The translations under genes were made by a program, and so were the position numbers. DNA of 64,000 nt from Alphaproteobacteria bacterium (lineage in GTDB: Bacteria > Pseudomonadota > Alphaproteobacteria > TMED109): assembly GCA_022825235.1 (NCBI GenBank), contig JAJDYI010000017.1:124001-188000 (forward strand), in the 5' to 3' direction. The notes beneath the pieces are model-generated. The model was not told where the DNA came from and did no database searches. It saw nothing but the letters and a program-made list of their open reading frames with translations. Below are positions 1 to 9,247 of this stretch, piece by piece. Numbering within the stretch: position 1 is the first letter of the stretch; the number at the start of each line of letters is the position of its first letter.

Positions 1-639
1 ATAGTTGGCGTCCTTGTGCCGCCGGCGTTCGATGGCAAGGGCAGGTGCCCACACCATGGCGGCCTTGGTCTCGCGGTTGCGCAGGCCGTCCAGGACCCGT
101 CGGTTGCCGAGATAGAGCTCGCGCTCGATGCCGTTGTCAATCAGGTAGCCGTCCATGGCAGTCGACATGGCCACGCCGATGTCGGTGTGCTGGGCGATCT
201 CCTCGAGTGTGGCAACGTTCGCGAGTTCGGGGTCGACCACGGGGATGTAGGCGAGACCGAGGTACGGTGCAGAGAAGACCAGGCCCTTTTCGCCGATCTC
301 GTCGACATTGTCCGGATGCACCGCAATGCCCGCGAAGATCTGGCAGCGCCCCTTGGCGATCGAATTGCGCAACGCCCTCCCCAGGCCGCCCCTGGTACCG
401 GTGTTGGACCAGTAAAGTTCCGTCTGCCAGCCGTTGTTGGCAGCGATCTGCGAGAAAATCTCGACATCGAAGCCGCGTGGATAGTCGGTCGACGAACTGT
501 GCGGCCAGTTGTAGGGGTCGGCGCAGATGGTGAGGACGCCACGCGCCTGAATCTTGTCGAGTGCGTCTTCGGCCTGGGCGTTCAGACTCATGGTTAACGC
601 CAGCACGCACACGGCGGCGCAGGTGGAAATCAGTTTCAC
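1..639 (-). CDS. Quinoprotein-dehydrogenase-associated periplasmic binding protein (MxaJ/XoxJ type), partial
   Basis: The gene runs off the left edge, so only about 213 N-terminal residues are visible. I start it at a GTG (639) preceded by GGAG nine bases upstream. This start gives a signal peptide ending near LNAQA; the later ATG at 591 would remove it. The mature protein opens with KIQARGVLTICADPYNWP, the solute-binding (SBP_bac_3) N-terminus typical of MxaJ/XoxJ proteins. These accompany methanol/ethanol quinoproteins and are thought to help mature the enzyme rather than import a solute. It follows the PQQ dehydrogenase on the same strand, which supports the XoxJ reading. The specific family call is inference from motif and context. 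Confidence 0.8.
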   Translation of the reverse strand, partial: MKLISTCAAVCVLALTMSLNAQAEDALDKIQARGVLTICADPYNWPHSSSTDYPRGFDVEIFSQIAANNGWQTELYWSNTGTRGGLGRALRNSIAKGRCQIFAGIAVHPDNVDEIGEKGLVFSAPYLGLAYIPVVDPELANVATLEEIAQHTDIGVAMSTAMDGYLIDNGIERELYLGNRRVLDGLRNRETKAAMVWAPALAIERRRHKDANY

Positions 640-690
640 GGGGTCGACTCCGGATTAAGGGGGGATCAGTCCGGTGCAGATATATAGGTA

Positions 691-726
691 GAAGAAAAGG
701 GGGAAGGCAGCGGGCTGCCCTCCCCC
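691..726 (-). terminator. Rho-independent terminator or attenuator between the PQQ dehydrogenase and the XoxJ-like gene
   Basis: On the minus strand a 13-bp GC-rich stem (one G-T pair, 2-nt loop; arms 714-726 and 699-711) is followed by TTTTCTTC. It lies just after the dehydrogenase stop and before the XoxJ-like start. It probably reduces readthrough, so dehydrogenase transcript would exceed that of the downstream gene. Confidence 0.75.
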
Positions 727-750
727 GGAAGATTCGCGGATGCGAACTTC

Positions 751-2466
751 TTAGTCGATGCCAAAGGCGAACAGGCCGCCGCCCTTGGTGTGGTTCTGGA
801 GCCACTCGCCGAAGGTGAGCGGCCAGATGCCGCCACCACCCGCGCCGACGACGATCGTGATGTACTGCTTGCCGCCAGCGGTGAAGGAGGTCGGGTTGCC
901 GTGCACGCCGGTGCCGACGTTGAAGGACCAGAGTTCTTCGCCGGTGTCGTCGCGGACTGCGTGGAAGAAGCCTTCCGCGTCGCCGTAGAAGACGAGGCCG
1001 CCGGCCGTCGCCATCATGCCGCCTGTCGCGGGCGTGCTGTGCGGACGGATCCAGGTCAGCTCACCGGTCGAGGCGTCGTACGCCTTCACCGCGCCGTTAC
1101 CCTTGTTGAAGGTCAGGACCTTCGCGCCCAGGTACCACTCGCCACGACGCCATTCCATCTTCTTCGCCTGGAGGTCCATCGAGAAGTTGTAGGTCGGGAC
1201 GTAGACCATGTTCACGCGCGGGGAGTAGGCCATCGGGTGCCACTCTTTTCCGCCGTCAAGCGAGGGGGCAATGTCGTTGGTGCGACGGTCGTAGACCACG
1301 TCCATCGCCGGGTCGCCACCCTCTTCCCAGGCCATGATCGGACGGCAGTTGTCCTTGAAGCCAGGGGTCCAGTTGATCCGGCCAAGCGGCACCACCCAGT
1401 TGCACTTCCCGTTGGTACGGTCGATGGAGTAGAGGTGGCCGTTCCGGTCGCCGTGCAGCCAGACTTTCTTGCCGTCGATGTCGGCCAGGATCACCTCGTT
1501 CACGCCGTCGTAGTCATACGGGTCGTTCGGGGTGTACTGGAACCAGAACTTGAGCTCGCCCGTGTCAGGGTCAAGCACGATGGTGGAGTTTGAGTACAGG
1601 TTGTCGCCAAGACGGACGTGACGGTCGAAGTCCGGGCCCGGGTTGCCGACCGGCACGTAGAGCAGGTGCAGGTCCTGGTCGTACGAAGCGGTGATCCACG
1701 TCGAACCGCCGCCGTACTTCCAGGATTCGCCGGCCCACGTGTCGTTGTTGGGCTCGCCTTCAGCCGGAATGGTGTAGGTGTTCCAGATCGTGTCGCCGTT
1801 CTCGTGGTCGAGGGCGCGGACCCAGCCGCGGACGCCGTACTCGGCACCGGCGGTGCCGATGATGATCTTGCCGTCAAGCGCCAGCGGCATGACGGTAAAG
1901 GTCTCGGCGTAGGTGTAGTCACCGACGGTCTTGTCGAAGACGACTTCACCGGTCGCGTTGTCGAGAGCGACCAAGTGTGCGTCGAGCGTTGCGAGGTAGA
2001 CGTTGTCCTTGTACGGGGCGACACCACGGTTCACGACGTCACAGCACAGCTGCGGGTACACGTCGGCCGGCAGCTCGCGTTCGTACTTCCACTTGATCAG
2101 ACCAGTCTGACCATCGGCCGCGATCACGCGGTTGAACGACGTCGTCACGTAGAGGGTGCCACCGACGGCAACGGCCTGGCTGTCCTGCCCTTCGAGGGTT
2201 CCGAACGACAGGTACCACTCAGCCTCGAGGTCCGCAGCGTTGTCCTGGTTGATCGCCGTCTGTAGGGCGTACCGGGTGCTCTCGTAGTCGCGGCCGTAAT
2301 GGAGCCAGTTCATTGGGTCCTTGTCGGCGTTCAGAAGCATGTCGTCCGACACGTAGTTCGGCTGCTGCTTCGGTGCCGCAAGGATGTCAATACCCTGAGC
2401 GAACGCGGACGTCGCGAACCCAAGGCTCACGAGCACGCCGATCGTCAGTTTGGTTAGGAGATGCAT
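751..2466 (-). CDS. PQQ-dependent alcohol dehydrogenase, lanthanide-type (XoxF/ExaF-like)
   Basis: Periplasmic quinoprotein of 571 residues that oxidises a primary alcohol and passes electrons to a c-type cytochrome. An upstream in-frame ATG exists at 2574. ATG 2466 is preferred because GGGAGG sits eight bases upstream and a clean signal peptide (MHLLTKL...TSAFA) follows. Seen: the adjacent-cysteine pair in CCDVVNRG (about residues 141-142), repeated W-motif beta-propeller segments, and the active-site stretch PYDYDGVNE. In that stretch the catalytic Asp (about 318) is followed two residues later by a second Asp (about 320). In this family the second Asp marks lanthanide rather than calcium enzymes. 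No separate cytochrome cL (XoxG) gene lies next to it. Substrate is unknown. Confidence 0.9.
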   Translation of the reverse strand: MHLLTKLTIGVLVSLGFATSAFAQGIDILAAPKQQPNYVSDDMLLNADKDPMNWLHYGRDYESTRYALQTAINQDNAADLEAEWYLSFGTLEGQDSQAVAVGGTLYVTTSFNRVIAADGQTGLIKWKYERELPADVYPQLCCDVVNRGVAPYKDNVYLATLDAHLVALDNATGEVVFDKTVGDYTYAETFTVMPLALDGKIIIGTAGAEYGVRGWVRALDHENGDTIWNTYTIPAEGEPNNDTWAGESWKYGGGSTWITASYDQDLHLLYVPVGNPGPDFDRHVRLGDNLYSNSTIVLDPDTGELKFWFQYTPNDPYDYDGVNEVILADIDGKKVWLHGDRNGHLYSIDRTNGKCNWVVPLGRINWTPGFKDNCRPIMAWEEGGDPAMDVVYDRRTNDIAPSLDGGKEWHPMAYSPRVNMVYVPTYNFSMDLQAKKMEWRRGEWYLGAKVLTFNKGNGAVKAYDASTGELTWIRPHSTPATGGMMATAGGLVFYGDAEGFFHAVRDDTGEELWSFNVGTGVHGNPTSFTAGGKQYITIVVGAGGGGIWPLTFGEWLQNHTKGGGLFAFGID

Positions 2467-2664
2467 TAGGTAATTCCTCCCGTTCAGCATCTTTTCTCTA
2501 GGCAGGGGCCGCGCTCCGATAGCCCGGTCGCGCCTGCGCGCCACCGGTTCCGGTAGTTCGTGCCACGCCGCCATGGCGGCGGAGCCTGAAAGGCCCTTCC
2601 TTTAGTGCGGCGGACTATAGGCGTTTACGGAACAGTGTGCCACCGCCCGGCGCCAAACGGGCCT

Positions 2665-5600
2665 TCAGCCGCTTGGCACACTGCCGGGAGTGAGCGATCG
2701 CCGCAGCCGAACCAGCGGCGGGCACCGCCGGTGGTCGTGGTACTCGACCTGGCAGTCGAGGCACTGGAAGCACTCGTTCATGTTGATGGTGCCGCTCGCG
2801 TGGATGGCCTGGACCGGGCACGCCCGTTCGCACAGCCGGCAGGGGTTTCCGCATTCGGAGCGGCGGGCCAGGTTGCCGAAGATCCGGACCTTGCCGAGGA
2901 CGGCGACCGCCGCCCCGAGGGGGCACAGGAAGCGACAGTAGAAGCGCTCGACAAAGAGACCCAGCGCCAGCAGCACCCCGGCGTACAGAACGTACGGAAG
3001 GCTGCGGTCGAACCGGAGCGTGATGGCCGTCTTGAAGGGCTCCACTTCGGCGAGGGCCTGGGTGGTGCCCATCCCCTGGGTCAGGGTGCTGCCGACCAGG
3101 ACGGCAAGCACCACGTACTTGAGGGCCCACAGCCGCTCGTTTGCCGTTTCGGCGATTGGGAGGGTGGGCAGCCGTACGGCGCGCGCCAACCGCGCCAGCA
3201 GCTCCTGCAGGGCGCCGAACGGGCACAGCCATCCGCAGAAGACGCCGCGCCCGAGCAGCACCAGCGACACCAGTGTGTAGCCGGCGATGATGACGATCAG
3301 CGGCTCGTAGAGAAAACTGGTCCAGCCGCCGGTGACGACGGCCTGGGCATAGGTCAGCACGTTCACGATTGTGAGCTGGGCGTTGGCGACCCAGCCGAGC
3401 CAGCCGATCACGACCGCGAGAAAGACGAAGCGGGCCCACTGGTGGACCCGGCGATTTCGCGAGATTGCGTCGGGCCAGGCCAGGAGCACCGAGAGCACGG
3501 CGAGTAGCATCACCAACCCCATGATCGCTTGGTCGTGCTCGGCCCAGACCCGCTGCCAGCCATCGAGGGCACTGGTCCTGACGAACCCGAGGTAGGCGGT
3601 CTGGACTGGTCGGAGACCGGCGTCCTCCAGGGCGATGGGATCGCCGCCGATGAGATCCTGCGGCAACGTGTACGCCAGGTCGACGCCGCCGCCGCCCGCC
3701 TCCGGCGGGACGCGCAATTCGACGGTCCAGGGTTCGAGCGGGTCGAATTTCCAGTCGCGCGGGATTCGGAACAGGCCGGTCTCGGCGAAGAGGGGTCGTC
3801 CCTCCGCGCGGACGGCGGTGGCGGTCAGCGATTCCGATTTCGTGAAGTCGAAGGATCGCTCGCCTTGGATCAGGCGGATCCGGTCATACTGCCCGGTTCT
3901 CCGGAAGGCATTCCCCCGCCAGGAGATGCGGCCGCTCCCGAGCACGGCGAGGAGCTGATCGCCGTACCCGATCTGCGAAATGTGGTGGTTGAACCACTGG
4001 CCGCCGAACAGGTTGCGGCCGACTTCGGCGGGTGTCGCGAGCGCGGCATAGAACGACAACACGGACTCGTCGGGGCGGTCGGCGTCGTCCGTGATGCCCA
4101 GGTCCCCGGCCGTGAACTCTCCGCCCACGACTCCACCCCAATCCAGCAAGTCCTGCCAGCTTCTCGGCTCATACCGGTCCACGTCGAGCTGGAACGGGCC
4201 GGTGTCCTCTTCCTCGCCCAGCAGGCCTTGGATGCGGGCCATCTTGCGCGCCGACAAGACGATGGCGTTGTAAGTCAGGGTGGCGCTGATCGTGGCGCCC
4301 CGGACCCCGTCCACGCCGCGCCCGGTGAACCGGACGGGGCGGCGGACATCGAGGTTCCTGAGCCCTTCGAACAGGTCCTCGAGCTTGGTCTGCGGAATCA
4401 GGCTCGGCCCCACCATCGGCTCGTGCAACTCGAGGACCGCCGAACCGGTGATGCGGCCGGCGTGATCGAGGCCCACGATGATGTCGAACGGTTCGCCCGA
4501 GTAGCCGCGGGGGTTGACCGTCTCGAAGGTCGAGAACAGCCACCCTTGCACCGAGTCGCCGTCCCGCACGGTCGCCACCGGCGGTGATCCCGCAGGCGAC
4601 TGCACGTCGCCCGCTCCGGGGAACGTCTTTGCCACCACGCCGGGCGTGAGGCGGGTCGAGAGCGGGTCGTACATGTCGGCGTGGGCGCGGTCCGCTGTCG
4701 CCAGCCACCCGGCCAGAACGGCCGCGGCAGCCCCGCCGGCCCGGGCGGCCGCGCGCCCGGGCCGGCGCGCCGGTTTCACCTCCGGGCAGAAGGCGGGGTC
4801 GAAGTACGCTTCTTGGCAGCGCAGGCACTGAATGCACTCCGAGTGATCGATCGTGCCGTCGGCCCGGATAGCGCGCGTCGGGCAAACCGGCTCGCACTTC
4901 GAGCAGCTGGTGCCGCAGGCCCGCCGTCGGCGTAGCCAGTCGAGCATCCGCAGCCGCCCGCCGAGTCCCAGCGCGGCGCCGAAGGGGCAGAGGTACCGGC
5001 AGAACGCCCGTTCGGTAAAGACCGCGATGCCGAGGCAGGCCAGGGCCCAGACTACGTAGGGCCACGGCCGCAGGAACGCATCGCCGATCGCGGTCCCGAA
5101 CGGTTCGGCGGCCAGCGCGGTGTCCAGCATGGCCGGGACGAAGACGGCCACCGCCACGATGCCGGCTAGCACCACGTACTTGAGATACCGAAGGCCGCCG
5201 TGCAGACGCGCTGACGGTTCGTACCGCGGTACCCCGAGCAGGCGCGCCGCCCGATGAATGAAGTCCTGCAGGGCGCCGAACGGGCACAGCCATCCGCAAA
5301 AGGCACCGCGTCCCCAGAGGAGCAGTGCCACCAGGGTGAAAACGGCCACCAGTACCAGCGCCGGGATGCCGAGCAGCGGGCGCCAGTCGCCGGCGGCGGT
5401 CGCGCTCCGGGCGGCGTCAGCGATCTCCTGCAGGCCAGGTTGGACGCCGAACCAGCCGCCCAGCCCGATCAGCGTGGCGGCGAGCAGCCCGCCACGCACC
5501 ACCCGGTACAGGCGCGGGCGCCGGGTCAGCGGGTCCGCCAGGACAATCGTCGCGGTCACGGCCCCGATCAGCAGGATCACTGCGAGGACGCTGAGGCCGG

Positions 5601-6159
5601 ACGTGTGCCAGACGCGTTTCCAGGGTGGCCCCCAAGCGTCGACGAAGCCCTGGCGGTTCGGCATTTGCACGGCGGGCAGCGTGGCCGCATCGAGGACCAG
5701 GTCGCGGTCGATGATCCGGTTGGTCCAGAGCAAGTAGGCGGTCACCGCATAGGTTTCATCGTCGGTCAGCGTGAGCGGCGCGTTGTGCGGCATCGCGCGG
5801 CGGATGTAGTCGAAGAGGGTGGTGGCGTAGGGCCAGTACGAGCCCACCGTCTTCACGGGCTGGGCCGTCCCGAGCGTGCCGACGCCCCCGGTCAGCATGT
5901 CGGCGTCCGCCCCGTCTCCCTGCGCACCATGGCAAACCAGGCACTGCGCCTGGTAGACCGTCTCCCCGGCCTCGACGGTGCCGGAACCGGCCGGCAGGGT
6001 GGCGCCGTCGGGACCGACGGAGATGTCCATCTGCCGAACGATTTCGTCCGGGGCCTCCCGTCCGAGATCGGGCGATGCGGGCGCTTCGGCGGCCCGCCCC
6101 GGCGAGGCGCACGCCAGGACCAGCAGCAGGAGCCGGAAGAACGCGACGGGTCGGATCAC
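2665..6159 (-). CDS. Fusion protein: SoxD-like cytochrome c + NapH-like polyferredoxin + NosR-like FMN/4Fe-4S membrane protein
   Basis: A single 1164-residue frame starts at GTG 6159. Domains in order: signal peptide (1-23); class I cytochrome c with CLVCH at 73-77 and the SoxD-type stretch PVKTVGSYWPYATTLFDY, with M123 as likely axial ligand; membrane segments with CGWLCPFGAL (288-297) and CRYLCPFG (387-394), as in NapH/CcoG proteins; two 4Fe-4S clusters (C415-C426 and C442-C458); a second signal-like hydrophobic stretch (about 467-495); an FMN-binding domain with GVRGATIS (about 618-625); then a second membrane module and a second pair of ferredoxin clusters, as in NosR. It begins 21 bp after the soxC-like gene. 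The overall reaction is unknown; a role in moving electrons between periplasmic enzymes and the quinone pool is inference. Confidence 0.85.
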   Translation of the reverse strand: MIRPVAFFRLLLLVLACASPGRAAEAPASPDLGREAPDEIVRQMDISVGPDGATLPAGSGTVEAGETVYQAQCLVCHGAQGDGADADMLTGGVGTLGTAQPVKTVGSYWPYATTLFDYIRRAMPHNAPLTLTDDETYAVTAYLLWTNRIIDRDLVLDAATLPAVQMPNRQGFVDAWGPPWKRVWHTSGLSVLAVILLIGAVTATIVLADPLTRRPRLYRVVRGGLLAATLIGLGGWFGVQPGLQEIADAARSATAAGDWRPLLGIPALVLVAVFTLVALLLWGRGAFCGWLCPFGALQDFIHRAARLLGVPRYEPSARLHGGLRYLKYVVLAGIVAVAVFVPAMLDTALAAEPFGTAIGDAFLRPWPYVVWALACLGIAVFTERAFCRYLCPFGAALGLGGRLRMLDWLRRRRACGTSCSKCEPVCPTRAIRADGTIDHSECIQCLRCQEAYFDPAFCPEVKPARRPGRAAARAGGAAAAVLAGWLATADRAHADMYDPLSTRLTPGVVAKTFPGAGDVQSPAGSPPVATVRDGDSVQGWLFSTFETVNPRGYSGEPFDIIVGLDHAGRITGSAVLELHEPMVGPSLIPQTKLEDLFEGLRNLDVRRPVRFTGRGVDGVRGATISATLTYNAIVLSARKMARIQGLLGEEEDTGPFQLDVDRYEPRSWQDLLDWGGVVGGEFTAGDLGITDDADRPDESVLSFYAALATPAEVGRNLFGGQWFNHHISQIGYGDQLLAVLGSGRISWRGNAFRRTGQYDRIRLIQGERSFDFTKSESLTATAVRAEGRPLFAETGLFRIPRDWKFDPLEPWTVELRVPPEAGGGGVDLAYTLPQDLIGGDPIALEDAGLRPVQTAYLGFVRTSALDGWQRVWAEHDQAIMGLVMLLAVLSVLLAWPDAISRNRRVHQWARFVFLAVVIGWLGWVANAQLTIVNVLTYAQAVVTGGWTSFLYEPLIVIIAGYTLVSLVLLGRGVFCGWLCPFGALQELLARLARAVRLPTLPIAETANERLWALKYVVLAVLVGSTLTQGMGTTQALAEVEPFKTAITLRFDRSLPYVLYAGVLLALGLFVERFYCRFLCPLGAAVAVLGKVRIFGNLARRSECGNPCRLCERACPVQAIHASGTINMNECFQCLDCQVEYHDHRRCPPLVRLRRSLTPGSVPSG

Positions 6160-6180
6160 GGGTAGCGGGAGTTGCGGGGA

Positions 6181-7428
6181 CTAGAGGTAGACGTTGGTGA
6201 CGCTGCCATCGGCTTCGATCCGCCAGCTCTGGATGGCGTTGCAGTGGTACAGGTGGCCGTGCGCATAGCGGGCGGACCATTCGGCCCGGCTCTCCTGGCG
6301 ATGCCCGGCCTGGTCGGTCGCGCGGGACAGTAGGGTTGCAGGCGCGCCGTCCCAGGTCCAGTTCATCCGGAACCGGACGGGCGCAAACAAGGGGGGCCGG
6401 CCATCGAGTGCGGCCGTCTGCCAGGAGTTTCCCCCGTCGGTCGAGACTTCGACCCGGCGCACGGCTCCGTGCCCTGACCATGCGAGCCCGGAGACGTGCA
6501 GGAAGCCCGGGGCGATCTTCTGCCCGCCGCTCGGCCGGGTGATCACCGATTTCACGTCCATGGGGAAGGTGAACTGGAGCGCCTTGCCGTCCGGGCGCAG
6601 ATCGCTGTACTTGGAGGTCTCATCGCGGGCGTAGACCGGCTCCTCGACGACTTTGAGGCGGCGCAGCCACTTGACGTTGAGGTTGCCCTCCCAGCCGGGG
6701 ACCACCAGCCGCATCGGATAGCCCTGTTCGGGCCGAATCCGCTCGCCATTCTGGTACAGCGCGACCAGGACGTCATCCAATGCCTTCTCCAGCGGGAGGC
6801 TGCGGCTCATCGCGTTGGCGTCCGCGCCCTCCGCGATCAGCCAGCGGGCGCCCCGGCGGGGGCGCGCGTCGCCGAGCAGCAGCGACAGCGGAACCCCGGT
6901 CCACTCGGCCGTGGACACCAGCCCATGGATCATGCCGCACGCTTCGTCGACGGCCAGCGGAAACGCGTTGGAATTGAAGAAGCTGTTGCCGGCGCACTCG
7001 ATGAACAGGATCCGCGTGACCATCGGGTAACGCAGCAGGTCGCCCGGCGTGAACAGGAGTTTCCGTTCGACTTCGCCGTGAATCAGCAGTTCGTGACGCA
7101 GCGGGTCGATGGCGGGTACGCCGTTGTGGCTGCGCTCGAAATGCAGGCCGTTCGGCGTGACGGTGCCCTCGAGGTCCTCGAGCGGCGTCATGGCCACGCC
7201 AGCCCCGGGCGAGACGTCCTCGTACGGCTGCAGGATCTCCCGTCCGACATCCGCTTCCTGGGGGGCCGGCGCCCCGTACTCCCGGAACGGGCGCCCCGGA
7301 ACCTGCATCCAGTCGGGCGCGGCATCGCCCGCCCGCGCGGCCAGCGCCGCGCCGGGCGCCAGGCTGCCGGCGGCCGCACCGCCCAGCAGAACGCGCCGGC
7401 TCAATCGCGGGCTGCGCGGACGGCGCAT
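6181..7428 (-). CDS. soxC: SoxC-like sulfite-oxidase-fold molybdoenzyme (sulfane dehydrogenase subunit)
   Basis: Molybdopterin protein of 415 residues. The chosen ATG at 7428 overlaps the stop of the preceding SDR (TGATG) and gives a twin-arginine leader (SRRVLLGG followed by a hydrophobic stretch), indicating folded export to the periplasm. The cofactor-binding Cys is C145 in FIECAGNSFF. The C-terminal half has the dimerisation domain of the sulfite-oxidase family, with a VSTDGG stretch. Known SoxC pairs with cytochrome SoxD to oxidise sulfane sulfur in the Sox pathway. Here the next gene carries a SoxD-like cytochrome domain, so the pairing is kept but in fused form. No soxAX, soxYZ or soxB lies in the window. 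Confidence 0.85.
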   Translation of the reverse strand: MRRPRSPRLSRRVLLGGAAAGSLAPGAALAARAGDAAPDWMQVPGRPFREYGAPAPQEADVGREILQPYEDVSPGAGVAMTPLEDLEGTVTPNGLHFERSHNGVPAIDPLRHELLIHGEVERKLLFTPGDLLRYPMVTRILFIECAGNSFFNSNAFPLAVDEACGMIHGLVSTAEWTGVPLSLLLGDARPRRGARWLIAEGADANAMSRSLPLEKALDDVLVALYQNGERIRPEQGYPMRLVVPGWEGNLNVKWLRRLKVVEEPVYARDETSKYSDLRPDGKALQFTFPMDVKSVITRPSGGQKIAPGFLHVSGLAWSGHGAVRRVEVSTDGGNSWQTAALDGRPPLFAPVRFRMNWTWDGAPATLLSRATDQAGHRQESRAEWSARYAHGHLYHCNAIQSWRIEADGSVTNVYL

Positions 7429-8207
7429 CACCCGACCCCTTCTCCAAAGCGCTCCTGCAGGCGCCGCATGCCGCGGATCCACCGATCGTGGTCAACGGCC
7501 TTGCGGCGGACGTACTCCGCGACATTGGGGTGCGGCAGGATGAGAAACGTGCCGGCCTCGATGCCGTCGAACGCCGTCCGCGCGACGTCTTCGGGCTCGA
7601 GGACGCCATCGAGGCCGGCCACGCCACCGTCCTCGAGGTTGGCGATCATGTCGGTGCGGACCGCTTGCGGACACAGGGCCGACACACCGAGGCCGCGATC
7701 CCCCCAGGTGATGGACAGCCACTCGGCGTAGGCGAGCGCGGCGTGCTTGGTCACGGCGTACGTCGCCGAGCCGATCTGCGACAGCAGGCCGGCCGCGGAT
7801 ACGGTGATCAGGAAGTACCCGCCCCGTTCTGCCATTGGGGCGGCCAGGCGACGCGTGGCGTAGGCGTGACTCATGACGTTGACGTCCCAGCAGGCCTGCC
7901 AGTCAGCCGCACTCGTGTTAATGCCGCCCGCGCGGTGAATCCCGGCGTTGGAGCAAAAAAGGTCAATGGGTCCGGCGAATGCCTGGGCATTCTCGATGAA
8001 TCTGCCGACCGCCTGATCGTCGCCCACGTCGATCGCCCAGGCACGTCCTCCGCATGCATCCGCGCAAGCTTCAGCGGCAGCGCCATCGAGATCTGCCACC
8101 GCGACGGCCCGCGCGCCTCGGCGGTGCGCTTCCATCGCCAGTGCGCGCCCGATCCCGTTGCCCCCGCCGGTGACGGCGACCACCTTGTCCTTGACGTCCA
8201 TGCTCAT
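7428..8207 (-). CDS. Short-chain dehydrogenase/reductase
   Basis: Classical SDR of 259 residues. The Rossmann nucleotide-binding motif TGGGNGIG is at 13-20 and the catalytic set is S137, Y150 and K154 (YAVTK). ATG 8207 overlaps the stop of the upstream methyltransferase (ATGA), and its own stop overlaps the soxC start, so it is translationally coupled inside the cluster. An Asp at the end of the second strand (VAVADLDG) suggests NAD preference. The substrate cannot be told. The company of an alcohol dehydrogenase allows oxidation of an alcohol or carbonyl intermediate, but that is a guess. Confidence 0.85.
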   Translation of the reverse strand: MSMDVKDKVVAVTGGGNGIGRALAMEAHRRGARAVAVADLDGAAAEACADACGGRAWAIDVGDDQAVGRFIENAQAFAGPIDLFCSNAGIHRAGGINTSAADWQACWDVNVMSHAYATRRLAAPMAERGGYFLITVSAAGLLSQIGSATYAVTKHAALAYAEWLSITWGDRGLGVSALCPQAVRTDMIANLEDGGVAGLDGVLEPEDVARTAFDGIEAGTFLILPHPNVAEYVRRKAVDHDRWIRGMRRLQERFGEGVG

Positions 8208-9247
8208 TTTCCCCGGGGAGCCGCAATCAACTGGGTGAAGATCCCGCCGATGGTACTGCGATCGATAATCTCTAGACCGGCATGCGCGAGAAGGGCCTCC
8301 TGTTGCCTGGCGGTCGGTACCACGTTGCCCCAGGTCATTTCGTTGAACTGGGTCTGGACGGCGAGCGCGGCATCGGGATTCCGGAGATCAGCATCCTCGG
8401 GATAGGTTTCGTCCAGGATCACGAGTCGGCCGCTGTCGCGCAGCAGGCGTCGGCAGTGGTCGAGGACATGGGCCCTGGCGTCCACGGGAATCTCGTGCAG
8501 CACTTCGACCATCGTGATGACGTCGACGCTCGCGGGTTCCCCTTGCCACGCGTTCCCGTCGTGAATCGCGACCCGCTCGTTGAGACCGCTGGCCGCCACT
8601 GCCCTGCGAGCCTGCTCGAGGCCGTCCTGATGGATGTCCGTACCGGCGCACCGCGACTCCGGAAAGGCTTTGGCCACCTGGATGACGAAGCCCGCAACGC
8701 CGCAGCCGTAATCCAGGAACGTGCCGCCGCCCTCGAGGGCGACACGGACCTCGTCGATTCCCGGGAGGAGGCGGTGGGCCATCAGCGCGTGGAGCCCGGC
8801 AGTGGTATCGCCGATGGCCGCGGCGAAGGCGTGACCATGCTCCTGGAAGGTACGGATGGCACCGTCGGCCATGGCTTCCGTGTGAGTCGCCAAATCCGGC
8901 TGAAAGTGGTCGAGCGTGGCGACGACGTAGGGGAGGAGGAAACGCGGATCGCCTGGCTTCGCCAGGATGGCGTCAAAGTGCGGTGCGAGGCGTGCCCGGC
9001 CGTCGTCTACCGGATCCAGGATTTCCCAGGCGATGGCGGTTTTCCACCAGATCCGGACGAAGGGCAGGTGGAGGCCCTGCGGAGCAGCGAGGTCTTCCGG
9101 CGCCAAGCCGCGTTCGCCGGCCTCCGCAAGGACACGGAACCAGCCGAGGTCTGCGCCCGTGCGGATGAGATGGAGGACATGGAGGCCGCGGATGTGTCCC
9201 CAGAGCTTGTTGATCTGGGCTTCGAACGGGACATCAGGTGCTGGCAT
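8204..9247 (-). CDS. Class I SAM-dependent methyltransferase
   Basis: Protein of 347 residues with a helical N-terminal region and a Rossmann methyltransferase domain. Motif I is FLDYGCGVAGF at about 177-187. An acidic ribose-binding loop (GTDIHQDGLE) follows, then a post-motif region with MVEVLHEIP. The layout resembles small-molecule O- or C-methyltransferases with an N-terminal dimerisation domain. It is the first gene of the minus-strand cluster and overlaps the next gene by four bases. The substrate is not recognisable. Confidence 0.8.
   Translation of the reverse strand: MPAPDVPFEAQINKLWGHIRGLHVLHLIRTGADLGWFRVLAEAGERGLAPEDLAAPQGLHLPFVRIWWKTAIAWEILDPVDDGRARLAPHFDAILAKPGDPRFLLPYVVATLDHFQPDLATHTEAMADGAIRTFQEHGHAFAAAIGDTTAGLHALMAHRLLPGIDEVRVALEGGGTFLDYGCGVAGFVIQVAKAFPESRCAGTDIHQDGLEQARRAVAASGLNERVAIHDGNAWQGEPASVDVITMVEVLHEIPVDARAHVLDHCRRLLRDSGRLVILDETYPEDADLRNPDAALAVQTQFNEMTWGNVVPTARQQEALLAHAGLEIIDRSTIGGIFTQLIAAPRGK

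Noticed and set aside
2605-6165. Several plus-strand frames of 160-350 codons across the fusion gene
   Set aside because: Shadows of the minus-strand fusion, which has clear haem, Fe-S and FMN motifs.
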